Origin: Sorangium cellulosum So ce56
GTDB lineage: Bacteria; Myxococcota_A; Polyangia; Polyangiales; Polyangiaceae
NCBI RefSeq assembly: GCF_000067165.1
Contig: NC_010162.1
Span: forward strand, 8,873,001-8,937,000
DNA length: 64,000 bases
Direction: 5' to 3'
Shown: in pieces, positions 42,944 to 51,519 of the stretch
How positions within the stretch are numbered: the first letter of the stretch is position 1
Layout of the letters: every line of letters begins with the position of its first letter
Translations under genes and position numbers: made by a program
The notes under the pieces: model-generated
Database searches by the model: none
What the model was told of the DNA's origin: nothing
What the model saw: only the letters and a program-made list of their open reading frames with translations

Positions 42944-43531
42944 ACTGCACCCCCTCTCCAGAAAACAGCGCACGTCCGGCTCGGACGAGCAGACGCCAGG
43001 CGCCGCCGGTCTCCGAGAGCCGCGCCTGCGCGCGGCGCCATGCGATGACACTCAGGCTCTGCCCTGTACCGGATGTCCCTCGGATATACTCTCTGCCGCA
43101 CGAACGGCCATGTCGATCGCCGCACCAGCGGCGCTCCATGTGCATCGCTTCGCTCTGACCGATTGCGCCCATGACGCGCAACGACGGGTCCGTCATCGAC
43201 GCTTCATTCAGCAAGCGCGGCCAGCGCCCCTGAGCGCCAACGAGGGACGAGTCGCTCCTCCCGCCCTTCTTCACGCTCGAAGCGTCCATTGGCAGCCCCA
43301 CCCTGAGCGCCGCGAAGGCGCCTGTCGCGCCGCCCCGCCCGTCGCGCCGGCTCTCCTGTCGCGCTCACCCGCGCTCGGGCTCGCGCGGCCGCCCATCCCG
43401 ATCGGGATTTTCCTTAAAACGTACGCCTGCTTGGCCGCGACGCGCGCGCTCCAATGAGCACTGGACGCAGCGCTCACCTCGCTGGCAGGCTGCCCGCCGG
43501 CGAGGCTCCTCGTCAGGGGCCTCGGTGAGCG
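42944..43531. other. 588-bp divergent intergenic region
   Basis: Separates the Cys-rich lipoprotein from the kinase gene. No gene is supported: a minus-strand frame from 43301 lacks any recognisable motif. Short AT-rich patches near 43080 and 43405 may be promoters. Confidence 0.45.
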
Positions 43532-46500
43532 ATGCAGGCAGGAGACATCATCGACGGCCGGTTCTGCATCGAGCACCTCGCGGCCTCAGGCGGGATGGGG
43601 TCGGTCTACCGGGCCCGCGATCAGGAGACGAGCGAGGCGGTCGCGATCAAGCTCCTGACCACCGAGAGCGCGCAGCACCTCGTCCGCTTCGGGCGTGAGG
43701 CCCACGCGCTCGCAGCGGCCCGCGTGCCCGGCGTCGTGCGGTACGTCGCGCACGGCGCCACCGCGTGGGGACAGCCGTACCTCGCCATGCAGTGGCTCGA
43801 CGGCGAGACGCTCTCCGACCGGCTCATCCGCCAGGGCCTCACCCTCGAGGAGACCCTCGAGCTCGGCCTCCACGTCGCGAGGGCGCTCGGCGCCATCCAC
43901 AGGCTCGGGCTCGTCCACCGCGACCTGAAGCCGAGCAACCTGCTGCTCGAAGGCGGCTCGCTCGAGCGCGTGCACCTCATCGACTTCGGCCTCGCCCGCG
44001 CCGTCACCGACGAGCCGCTCACGGCCGCGGGCCTCGTCCTGGGCACGCCCGGGTACATGGCCCCCGAGCAGGCGCGCGGCGAGATCAGCGTCGACGCCCG
44101 CGCCGACGTGTTCGCCCTCGGCTGCATCCTCTACCGCTGCCTCACCGGCCGCGCCGCCTTCCAGGGCAACGCCGGGCTCGCCGTGCTGATGAAGGTCCTC
44201 CTCGAGGAGCCGCCCCGCGCGCGCGACCTCCGGCCCGGCACCCCCGCCGCGCTCGACGATCTCGTCGCCCGCATGCTGGCGAAATCCCCGCTGGACCGGC
44301 CGGCCGACGGCGACGCCGTGGCGGCCGAGCTCGCCACGATCGGCGCGCCCGAGAGCAGCGTCGGCGGGCCCCGCTCCTTCCCGCCGCGCGCGGTGGAGCT
44401 CACGACCGGCGAGCGACGCGTGACCTGCCTCGTGGTCACCCGCGAGCGCGCTACTAACGCAAGCAGCGCGGCGGAGCCGCGCTGGGGCAACGCAAGCAGC
44501 GCGGCGGAGCCGCGCTGGGGCAACACGAGCGCCGCGGCGGAGCCGCGCCAGGCAGAGCTCTGGCAGCTGCACGACGTGGCCGAGCAGTACCGCGGCGAGC
44601 TCGAGCTCCTCGAGGGCCGCTCGCCGCTCATCGTGCTGTCCGGCGCGGGCGCGCCGACCGACCTCGCGGCGCGGGCCGCCCGGTGCGCGCTCGCGCTGCA
44701 GGAGCTGCTCGGCGGCGCGCCCGTCGCGCTCGCCACCGGCCGGGCGGAGCTCTCGGCGCGCGTGCCCGTCGGCGAGCTCATCGACCGCGCCTTCCAGATG
44801 CTCGCCGCCCACGACGACCGCGCCCTCCCCGCGGGCGTCCGCATCGACGAGGTGACCGCGGGCCTCATCGGCATGCGGTTCGACGTCACCGAGGACGCCG
44901 CGGGCCGCGTCCTGCACGGGGCGCGCGACGAGCGGACCGCGCAGCTGCTCGGCAAGCCGACCACCTACGTGGGCCGCGAGCGCGAGCTCGCCATGCTCGT
45001 GGCCGAGGTCGATCGCTGCATCGACGAGGGCGCCGCGGGCGCGGTGCTCGTGACGGCCGAGGCCGGGATGGGCAAGTCGCGCCTGCGAAAAGAGCTCGTC
45101 CGCAAGCTCCGCGAGCGGGGAGACAGGATCGAGGTCTGGATCGGCCAGGGCGACCCCATGGGCGCCGGCGCGGCCTTCGGCCTGCTCGCGAGCGCGCTCC
45201 GGGACGCCCTCGGCGTCGCCGACGGCGAGCCCCTGGAGGCGCGGCAGCGCAAGGTCCGGAGCCGCGTGGAGCAGTACGGGGGCACCGACGCGCCCCGCGT
45301 CGCGGCCTTCCTCGGCGAGCTCGTCGGCGCGCCGTTCCCCGACGAGCACGACGTGCAGCTCCGGCTCGCGCGGCGCGACGCCGTGCTGATGGGCGACCAG
45401 CTCCGCCACGCCTGGGAGGGCTTCCTCGGGGCGGCGTGCCGCGCGGGGCCGGTGCTCCTCGTGCTCGAGGATCTCCAGTGGGGCGACCTCCCCACCGTCA
45501 CGATGGTCGACGAGGCGCTGCGCCAGCTCAAGGACATGCCGCTGCTCGTGCTGGCGCTGGGGCGGCCCGACGTGCGCCGGCTCTTCCCGAAGCTCTGGGA
45601 GGGCCGGCTGGCCCACGAGCTCCACCTCACGCCGCTCCCGCGCCGCGCGAGCGAGCGGCTCGTGCGCGAGGCGCTGGGCGCGCACGCGCGGCACGACCTC
45701 GTGGGGAGGCTCGTCGAGCGCGCCGACGGCAACGCGTTCTTCCTCGAGGAGCAGATCCGCGCGGCCGCCGAGGGCAACAGCGAGGGCCAGCCGGAGACGG
45801 TGGTGGCCATGGTGCAGGCGCGGCTGGAGATGCTCGACGCCGAGGCGCGGCGGCTCCTCAGGGCGGCGAGCATCTTCGGCGAGACGTTCAGGTCGAGCGC
45901 GGTCGCGGCGCTCCTCGGGAGCGCCGACATCGCGCAGGTCCTCGCGGAGCTGCTCCGGCGCGAGGTGATCGTGCGGCGGGGCGAGGGGCGGCCGCGGGAT
46001 GACGCGGAGTACTGCTTCCGCCACGCGCTCGTCCGCGAGGCGGCCTACGGCATGCTGACGGCGCGCGACCTCCGCATCGGCCACGCGCTCGCGGGCAGCT
46101 TCCTCGAGGCGGCCGGCGAGGGCGATCCGAGGGCGCTCGCCGAGCACTTCGAGCGCGGCGAGGAGCCCGAGAAGGCCGCCGAGTGGTACCTGCGCGCCGC
46201 CGACAACGCGCTCCGCGGCAACGACCTCGCCGAGGCGATCGCCTGCGCCGAGCGCGGCATCGCCTGCAGGCCGGATCCCGCCGCGGTGGGCGCGCTCCGC
46301 CTGGTCGAGGCCGAGGCGCTGCTCTGGCGCGGCGAGCCGGCCCTCGCGGAGCAGCGCGGGATCGAGGCGACGCGGCACCTCGTGCCGGGCTCCGTGGCGT
46401 GGTTCTCGGCGTTCACGCAGCTCGCGGGGGCGGGGCACAAGCAGGGCCACTACGAGCGCGTCGAGCGCTGGATGATGGTCGTCCTCGGCACGGAGCCGCT

Positions 46501-47455
46501 CGACGGCGCGCGCATCGCGAGGAACGCCTGCCTGCTCGAGGGGGCGATCGTGCTCCTGCTCGGCGGCCGCTACGCGTGCGTCGACGCGCTGATCGACGCG
46601 GTCGAGCGCGCGACGGAGGACGCGTCGGCCGCGGATCTCATGATCGAGGCGAAGCTCCTCTACCTGCACGGGCTCCTCCGGCAGCACAACGGCGATCCGA
46701 GCGCGTGCATCGCGAGCATGGGCGCGGCGCTCGCCGCGTTCGAGGACATCGGCGATCGCCGCGAGGCGTGCCGCGCGCGGCTCAACATGGGCCTCTGCTA
46801 CGTCCAGTTCGGGTACTTCGAGGCGGCGGCGGGGGTGCTGCGCGCCGGGCTCGAGGAGGCGGAGCGGATGGCGCTCGACGACCGGGTCCCGAACGCGCTG
46901 CAGAACCTCGGCCTCGCGCTGGCCCACGCGGGCGAGGTCGACGCGGCGAAGGCGGCCTTGCGGAGCTCGATCGAGGCGCTCACGCGCCGCGGCGACCGGC
47001 GGCGGGAGTGCGAGAGCCGGCTCCAGCTCGCGCGCGTCCTGCTCCTCGCGGGCGAGCCCGCGCTCGCCGAGGCGGAGTCGCAGGCGGCCGAGGCGCTCGC
47101 GCGGGGGGTGCCGGAGCGGCTCCCCGCGGCCATCGCGGCGCGCGCGCGCGCGCTGCTCGATCTCGGGCGCGCCGGAGAGGCGCTCGCCGCCACGACGCAG
47201 GCCCTGTCCCTGCTCGAGTCGGGCCACCGTGACGAGGAGGGCCCGCTGGTGCGCCTGGTCCACGCCGAGGCGCTGGCCGCGACGGGCCAGATGGCCGAGG
47301 CCAAGGGCGCCATCGCCCTGGCCCGCAACGGGCTGCTCGTGCGGGCCGGGAGGATCGGCGATCCCGTCTGGCGCGAGCGCTTCTTGCGCGATGTCCCCGA
47401 CAACGCGCGGATCCTGGAGCTCGCGCAAGGCTGGCTCGACGGACACGCGCCCTGA
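43532..47455 (+). CDS. Hybrid Ser/Thr protein kinase with cyclase-like, AAA-type ATPase and TPR domains
   Basis: 1307 residues. The N-terminal Hanks-type kinase has the ATP-site Lys40 (AVAIK), catalytic HRDLKPSN with Asp131, DFG Asp151 and the APE-like PEQ motif, so it should be active. Residues about 285-490 resemble a degenerate nucleotide-cyclase-like domain interrupted by a repeat-derived insert. A P-loop ATPase follows, with AEAGMGKSR (Lys515) and LLVLEDLQWGD as Walker B. The C-terminal 450 residues are helical TPR-like repeats. This kinase-ATPase-TPR layout is frequent in myxobacteria and likely transduces a signal through nucleotide-dependent assembly. Neighbours give no target. Confidence 0.9.
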   Translation: MQAGDIIDGRFCIEHLAASGGMGSVYRARDQETSEAVAIKLLTTESAQHLVRFGREAHALAAARVPGVVRYVAHGATAWGQPYLAMQWLDGETLSDRLIRQGLTLEETLELGLHVARALGAIHRLGLVHRDLKPSNLLLEGGSLERVHLIDFGLARAVTDEPLTAAGLVLGTPGYMAPEQARGEISVDARADVFALGCILYRCLTGRAAFQGNAGLAVLMKVLLEEPPRARDLRPGTPAALDDLVARMLAKSPLDRPADGDAVAAELATIGAPESSVGGPRSFPPRAVELTTGERRVTCLVVTRERATNASSAAEPRWGNASSAAEPRWGNTSAAAEPRQAELWQLHDVAEQYRGELELLEGRSPLIVLSGAGAPTDLAARAARCALALQELLGGAPVALATGRAELSARVPVGELIDRAFQMLAAHDDRALPAGVRIDEVTAGLIGMRFDVTEDAAGRVLHGARDERTAQLLGKPTTYVGRERELAMLVAEVDRCIDEGAAGAVLVTAEAGMGKSRLRKELVRKLRERGDRIEVWIGQGDPMGAGAAFGLLASALRDALGVADGEPLEARQRKVRSRVEQYGGTDAPRVAAFLGELVGAPFPDEHDVQLRLARRDAVLMGDQLRHAWEGFLGAACRAGPVLLVLEDLQWGDLPTVTMVDEALRQLKDMPLLVLALGRPDVRRLFPKLWEGRLAHELHLTPLPRRASERLVREALGAHARHDLVGRLVERADGNAFFLEEQIRAAAEGNSEGQPETVVAMVQARLEMLDAEARRLLRAASIFGETFRSSAVAALLGSADIAQVLAELLRREVIVRRGEGRPRDDAEYCFRHALVREAAYGMLTARDLRIGHALAGSFLEAAGEGDPRALAEHFERGEEPEKAAEWYLRAADNALRGNDLAEAIACAERGIACRPDPAAVGALRLVEAEALLWRGEPALAEQRGIEATRHLVPGSVAWFSAFTQLAGAGHKQGHYERVERWMMVVLGTEPLDGARIARNACLLEGAIVLLLGGRYACVDALIDAVERATEDASAADLMIEAKLLYLHGLLRQHNGDPSACIASMGAALAAFEDIGDRREACRARLNMGLCYVQFGYFEAAAGVLRAGLEEAERMALDDRVPNALQNLGLALAHAGEVDAAKAALRSSIEALTRRGDRRRECESRLQLARVLLLAGEPALAEAESQAAEALARGVPERLPAAIAARARALLDLGRAGEALAATTQALSLLESGHRDEEGPLVRLVHAEALAATGQMAEAKGAIALARNGLLVRAGRIGDPVWRERFLRDVPDNARILELAQGWLDGHAP
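44456..44552 (+). repeat. 33-bp in-frame tandem repeat inside the kinase gene
   Basis: Two identical 33-bp units (44456-44488, 44489-44521) and a third diverged unit encode N-A-S-S-A-A-E-P-R-W-G. Each contains the palindrome GCGCGGCGGAGCCGCGC, typical of extragenic repeat hairpins. The array sits within the cyclase-like domain and looks like a repeat element that has colonised a coding sequence without breaking it. Confidence 0.85.
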
Positions 47456-47519
47456 AGCGTCAGCCGCCCTGTGGCGAGAGGCCATCACGGCGTCCGGGGG
47501 AGCCCACATGGCGGTGATT

Positions 47520-47546
47520 CCCGCCGTCGGGCGGGAGCATCTTTAT
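47520..47546 (+). terminator. Weak intrinsic terminator after the kinase gene
   Basis: CCCGCC at 47520-47525 pairs with GGCGGG at 47530-47535, followed by AGCATCTTTATT. The stem is short and the U-tract imperfect. It lies 65 bp past the kinase stop, a suitable location. Confidence 0.4.
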
Positions 47547-47730
47547 TGTCACCCGGGACAGGAGACGTCGCAAGTCAGCTGAGCCTCTATCTCTGACCTC
47601 CTGTTCGAACACAGGGAGGCAGCTCCATGCTCAGGTCGTCCGTCGCTCTGATTCCCCTCGAGACGGACGTCGACTGCGGCCAAAGCGGGCGGCGGCCGCG
47701 CTCACCGGCGCCGCCGCCCGGCCGACGAGC

Positions 47731-49095
47731 TCACTGCGCCGGTTCGGGATCGCAGCCGTAGAGGACGTCGACCGCCGCCATGGCGTCGTCCTGGACCAGC
47801 CGGCACGCGTCGGGGCAGAGCGAGATCATGTCGTTCTCGATGTAGAAGGAGCCCGGGGCGCACGCTGCCGCGCTCGCCACCTGGGCGAACGATTGCGGCT
47901 CGCTCCCGTCGCCGGGCGTGTACTGGACGACCACGGTCGAGAGGTCGATGATCTCCCCCGGCGGCGAGTCCGGCACCTCGAACTCGCACGCGACCACCGC
48001 GCCCGTGATGACGCCCTCCGCGATCGCCTGGAACACCACATCATAAGAGTCCGTCTGGCAGAGCGGGAACCTGAGGCCACCCGTCCGCTTGCTGAGCGTC
48101 TGGTAGCCCGTGCCCGGCGCCACGGCGGTGCCGCACGTCTCCTCGACGACGTCCGCGTCGGGCGCGTAGGCGTCCGTAACGGTCGTGTTCTCGTGGAGCC
48201 CGACGATGCTGTGAAAGACGTAGTTGGGCGCGGTCGCGTCGCCGAAGACCGCCGGATCCAGGCCGAACAGCAGCTCCTCGAAGTCCGTGGCGACCTCCTC
48301 CCAGGGCTGCCGCGTGTCGTCGATATAGATGTTGCGGGGGAGGTGCGTCGACTGGCAGCCCACGTGGTCGTCGGTGATCACGGTGATCACCTTGAACGAG
48401 TCCTCGCGCACCCACTCCGACCACCCGGACGGCGCCACGCCGTGCTGGTCGGGCAGGCCGCCGTTGTAGCTTCCGAGGAGCACGCAGAGCGCGTCGTTGC
48501 TCCTGATCTCGTGGCTGTAATGGTAGAAGACGGGCGGGTTGTTCCCCGGCGCCTCCGGCACCGGGGTGCAGCTCGCGGCGCTGAGCGGGGCGCCGACGCA
48601 GATCGAATCGTCGACCTCCGCAGCGCCGTGCGCGGAGATCATGATGACGCGGTAATCGATGCCGCTCTCGCCGATGATCGAGGCGAAGCTCTCATTGATG
48701 TTGTTCTGTACGCTGATGATCTCGTTCGCCATGCTGGGCGAGTTGTCGATGACGAACACGATGTCGACCGGCCGCTTCGTGAGCGTGGCCTCTGCGACCG
48801 TGGCGACACAGGCCGTATCGGGCGTCACGGGGCCGCTGCCACCCGTGTTGGAGCCGCTGGAGCCGTTGCCGATCATCCCCCCGTCGTCACCGCCCTCGCC
48901 GCCCCCGCCCCCGCTCCCGCCCGCACCGCCCTCGCCGCCCCCGCCCGTGCCGCCGGCTCCACCGACGTTCGCTCCAGCCGTCGCGTCCGCATCGCCCTCC
49001 GCCCCGGAGCTGCAGGAGCACCCTGCGGCGCCGGTCATCACCAGAACACCCAACCCAAGAAGCGGAACCAACATGGTAGACCGGGAGAGCTTCAC
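47731..49095 (-). CDS. VWA-domain lipoprotein
   Basis: 454 residues. GTG 49095 is chosen: GAGG lies five bases upstream and it gives a basic N-region before the lipobox GAAGC (Cys26). A long Gly-rich linker precedes a von Willebrand factor A-like domain with an intact MIDAS start, FVIDNSPSMANE (D-x-S-x-S), and ITDDHVGC further on. The C-terminal half holds several Cys pairs and a final DUF-like segment. VWA domains bind protein ligands through Mg2+ at the MIDAS; here the ligand is unknown and the protein is probably outside the cytoplasm. Such VWA lipoproteins are abundant in myxobacteria. Confidence 0.8.
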   Translation of the reverse strand: MKLSRSTMLVPLLGLGVLVMTGAAGCSCSSGAEGDADATAGANVGGAGGTGGGGEGGAGGSGGGGGEGGDDGGMIGNGSSGSNTGGSGPVTPDTACVATVAEATLTKRPVDIVFVIDNSPSMANEIISVQNNINESFASIIGESGIDYRVIMISAHGAAEVDDSICVGAPLSAASCTPVPEAPGNNPPVFYHYSHEIRSNDALCVLLGSYNGGLPDQHGVAPSGWSEWVREDSFKVITVITDDHVGCQSTHLPRNIYIDDTRQPWEEVATDFEELLFGLDPAVFGDATAPNYVFHSIVGLHENTTVTDAYAPDADVVEETCGTAVAPGTGYQTLSKRTGGLRFPLCQTDSYDVVFQAIAEGVITGAVVACEFEVPDSPPGEIIDLSTVVVQYTPGDGSEPQSFAQVASAAACAPGSFYIENDMISLCPDACRLVQDDAMAAVDVLYGCDPEPAQ

Positions 49096-49433
49096 ATGAA
49101 CCTCGACCGCTAGGGCGCATGAACGCGCTATTTCAGATTGCACAATTGCAACGAGATGTGGTGACGATTTTGACCTGACCGCGATTTTTCTCGGAGGCTG
49201 TTCCATGACATGTGTCATGGAAGCGTCTTTGTCATTCCACGTGGTGCGCACGGCGAGGCGCGGTGGATGGAGGCGCGGGCACGGCCACGTGGCCACGCTC
49301 CACGCGTAGCGCGAAGCGAGGGCGCCGGCTGGAACGCGGCGCCGCGGCGCCGCGGCGCGTCGGGCGCCTCGGCTCCTCGGACGCTCCGCGTGGGCTGGAT
49401 GGTCTCTGCACAATGCGCCCCTAGGATGCAGGT
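49096..49433. other. 338-bp divergent intergenic region
   Basis: AT-rich around 49120-49190, suiting promoters for the VWA lipoprotein and the HMG-CoA synthase. It contains the 22-bp palindrome listed at 49201-49222. No gene is seen. Confidence 0.55.
49201..49222. promoter_or_regulatory. 22-bp perfect palindrome (candidate operator)
   Basis: TTCCATGACA at 49201-49210 is followed, after TG, by its exact complement at 49213-49222. Its position 105 bp upstream of the VWA start and 212 bp upstream of the HMG-CoA synthase start, and its 10-bp half-sites, suit a TetR/GntR-type dimer. The binding protein is unknown. Confidence 0.5.
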
Positions 49434-50657
49434 ATGAGCCTACGTCATGACTTTCCTCGCATCGGCATCGATGCGATCGCGCTCGCCGTCCCCCGCCGCT
49501 TCGTCGAGCTCACCGAGCTCGCCGAGGCGCGTGGCATCGCGCCCTCCAAGTACCTGACCGGCCTGGGGACCCGCCGGATGGCGATCGCCGCGCCCGACGA
49601 GGATCCGATCACCCTCGGCGCCAACGCGGCCCGCCGGCTGTTCCAGCGGTCGGGCGCGAGCCCCGCGGACATCGGGCTCTGCGTCGTGGGCACCGAGACC
49701 GCCGTGGACCACGCGAAGCCGGCGGCCTCCTTCCTCCACGGCCTGCTCGGGCTGCCGAGCGCGTGCCGGGTCTTCGAGGCCAAGCACGCCTGCTTCGGGG
49801 GCACCGCGGGCCTCCTCAACGCGGTGGACTGGATCGCCTCGGGCTCGGCCCGCGGCCGCGCCGCGCTCGTCGTGTGCTCGGACGTGGCGCGTTACGCGCT
49901 CGGCTCCGCGGGCGAGCCCACCCAGGGCGCCGGCGCCGTGGCGCTGCTCGTGCGCGAGCGCCCGCGCCTCGTCGAGATCGAGGTCGGCCAGACCGGCACG
50001 TATGCGCGCGACGTCTACGATTTCTGGCGGCCGCTCCACCACAAGGAGGCGCTCGTCGACGGCCACTACTCGGTGCAGTGCTACCTCGACGCCCTCGCAG
50101 GGGCCTACGGCGACTGGCGCCGCGTGGCGGGCGACGGTGATCCCCTCGCGCGCACCTGCTATCACGTCCCCTACGGCAAGATGGCCCGCAAGGCCCACCG
50201 CCACCGGCTGGCGATGGACGGCCTGACCGAGCAGGCCGCCGACGAGAGCTTCGCCGTCGAGGTGGAGCCGTCGCTCGACCTGCCGTCGCGCATCGGCAAC
50301 ATCTACACGGGCTCGCTCTACCTGGCGCTCGCGTCCCTGCTCAACGCGGAGGCCCGCGCGCTCGAGGGGCAGCGCGTCGGGCTGTTCAGCTACGGCTCGG
50401 GCTGCTGCGCCGAGTTCTTCGCGGGCAGGATCGGGCCGGAGGCCGGGGCGCTCGTGGCCGCCCTCGAGATCGACGCCCCGCTCGACGGGTGCCGTCGCGC
50501 CTCGGTCGCGGAGTACGAGGCGCTGCGCCAAGGCGACGAGGCCGCCGACCGCCGGCCGGCGCCCGAGGGCGCCGAGCGCGGGGGCGCGAGCCTCGACAGC
50601 CGGGTGGTGTACCTGGGGCTCGACTCGAGCGAGCGGCGCGTCTACGCGAACGAGTGA
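49434..50657 (+). CDS. Hydroxymethylglutaryl-CoA synthase-family enzyme
   Basis: 407 residues from ATG 49434. The thiolase-fold active site is complete: Glu88 in GTETAVDHAKP, nucleophile Cys120 in EAKHACFGGTAGL and His244 in CYHVPYGKMARK, all as in HMG-CoA synthases. The enzyme condenses acetyl-CoA with acetoacetyl-CoA for the mevalonate pathway. In myxobacteria, homologues also serve a leucine-independent isovaleryl-CoA route or polyketide beta-branching. No mevalonate or PKS genes are adjacent, so the role is open; mvaS is the likeliest name if it is the only copy. The last 40 residues are extended and Glu/Arg-rich. A small hypothetical converges 21 bp downstream. Confidence 0.88.
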   Translation: MSLRHDFPRIGIDAIALAVPRRFVELTELAEARGIAPSKYLTGLGTRRMAIAAPDEDPITLGANAARRLFQRSGASPADIGLCVVGTETAVDHAKPAASFLHGLLGLPSACRVFEAKHACFGGTAGLLNAVDWIASGSARGRAALVVCSDVARYALGSAGEPTQGAGAVALLVRERPRLVEIEVGQTGTYARDVYDFWRPLHHKEALVDGHYSVQCYLDALAGAYGDWRRVAGDGDPLARTCYHVPYGKMARKAHRHRLAMDGLTEQAADESFAVEVEPSLDLPSRIGNIYTGSLYLALASLLNAEARALEGQRVGLFSYGSGCCAEFFAGRIGPEAGALVAALEIDAPLDGCRRASVAEYEALRQGDEAADRRPAPEGAERGGASLDSRVVYLGLDSSERRVYANE

Positions 50658-50678
50658 GCGCCGGAGCGGGCAGCTCGC

Positions 50679-51113
50679 TCAGCCGGAGCCGGACGAGGGG
50701 GACGTGAGCTCCGAGAGCTTCACGGTGAAGAGCTCCGCCCCGCCGGCCGCGGCGACGACGACCCGCAGTGTGCCGGAGGGGGCCGGTCGCTTCAGGCGCG
50801 CGGCGACCGCGCGCGTGACCGGCGCGAGCGGCGCGAGGCTCTCGGCCATCGCCGAGCGCGCCATCACGCCGACCAGCATCGGCGCGCGCTCGCCCGCAGC
50901 CAGGGCGTCGCGGAGCATGCGCTCCGGTTCGAGAGCCGGGTCGCGCTGCTGCAGGCCGATCGCGATGAGGTAGCCCGTCGGTTCTCGCAAGGAGAGGAGA
51001 TAACCCGTCAGCGGCGCGGGGGCGCTGCTGCGGGCCGGGAGGCTCTGCAGCAGGCGCGCGAGCTCCGGGCGATGTTCGGCGAGCAGCTCGGCCCGCTCCT
51101 CGTGATCGGACAT
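50679..51113 (-). CDS. Small hypothetical protein
   Basis: 144 residues from ATG 51113 (AGGGGCGGG upstream). It is acidic at the start (MSDHEERAELLAEHRPEL) and then alpha/beta, with LTGYLLSLREPTGYLIAIGL and a closing TLRVVVAAAGGAELFTVKLS. No signal peptide or recognised motif. Balanced composition and a clear stop make it likely real. It sits between two unrelated genes; function unknown. Confidence 0.58.
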   Translation of the reverse strand: MSDHEERAELLAEHRPELARLLQSLPARSSAPAPLTGYLLSLREPTGYLIAIGLQQRDPALEPERMLRDALAAGERAPMLVGVMARSAMAESLAPLAPVTRAVAARLKRPAPSGTLRVVVAAAGGAELFTVKLSELTSPSSGSG

Positions 51114-51519
51114 GCCCGCCCGCCCCTGCTTCGCCTGGGCGTTCGGCGTGAGACCGCGATGCCGCGGGGTGATCGTCGCTGCGTCTTTCGGGACCATGTT
51201 CCTCCAGCGAGGGCTCCTGCCCTCCGTGTTGTTTGTTCCGGTCACCGCACCGCGCGTGTCACGAAATCGGACGCGGCCGCGCGTCGCTCGCAAACGCGGG
51301 CCGCGCGGCGGCGGCTGCGCCCCTCGTCCATCGCGAGGGCGTGGCCCCCGCCCGCGGCGAGGGCGCGGCCCCCGCCCGCGGCGAGGGCGCGGCCCCCGTC
51401 CGCGGCGAGGGCGCGGACCTTGCGATGAGGCGCCGCGAGCTCGCTGCCCTCCGGCGCGGAGCGCTCCGGCGCCCGGCGCGCCTGCGCGGAGGAGCGCCAG
51501 CCAGAGGGAGATCCAGCCT
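51114..51519. other. 406-bp divergent intergenic region with 24-bp repeats
   Basis: Separates the small hypothetical from the FG-GAP lipoprotein. The only structure seen is the three-unit 24-bp tandem repeat (listed). Reading frames through it are extremely Arg/Pro/Gly-rich and not credible. Confidence 0.5.
51345..51416. repeat. 24-bp intergenic tandem repeat (3 units)
   Basis: Three units of CCCCCGCCCGCGGCGAGGGC plus GCGG, the third with one substitution. They lie about 105 bp upstream of the lipoprotein start at 51520, where they could space promoter elements. Confidence 0.8.

Noticed and set aside
43586..47509. 1307-codon minus-strand frame opposite the kinase
   Set aside because: Its composition is that of an antisense shadow in high-GC DNA; the plus strand has all kinase and ATPase motifs.
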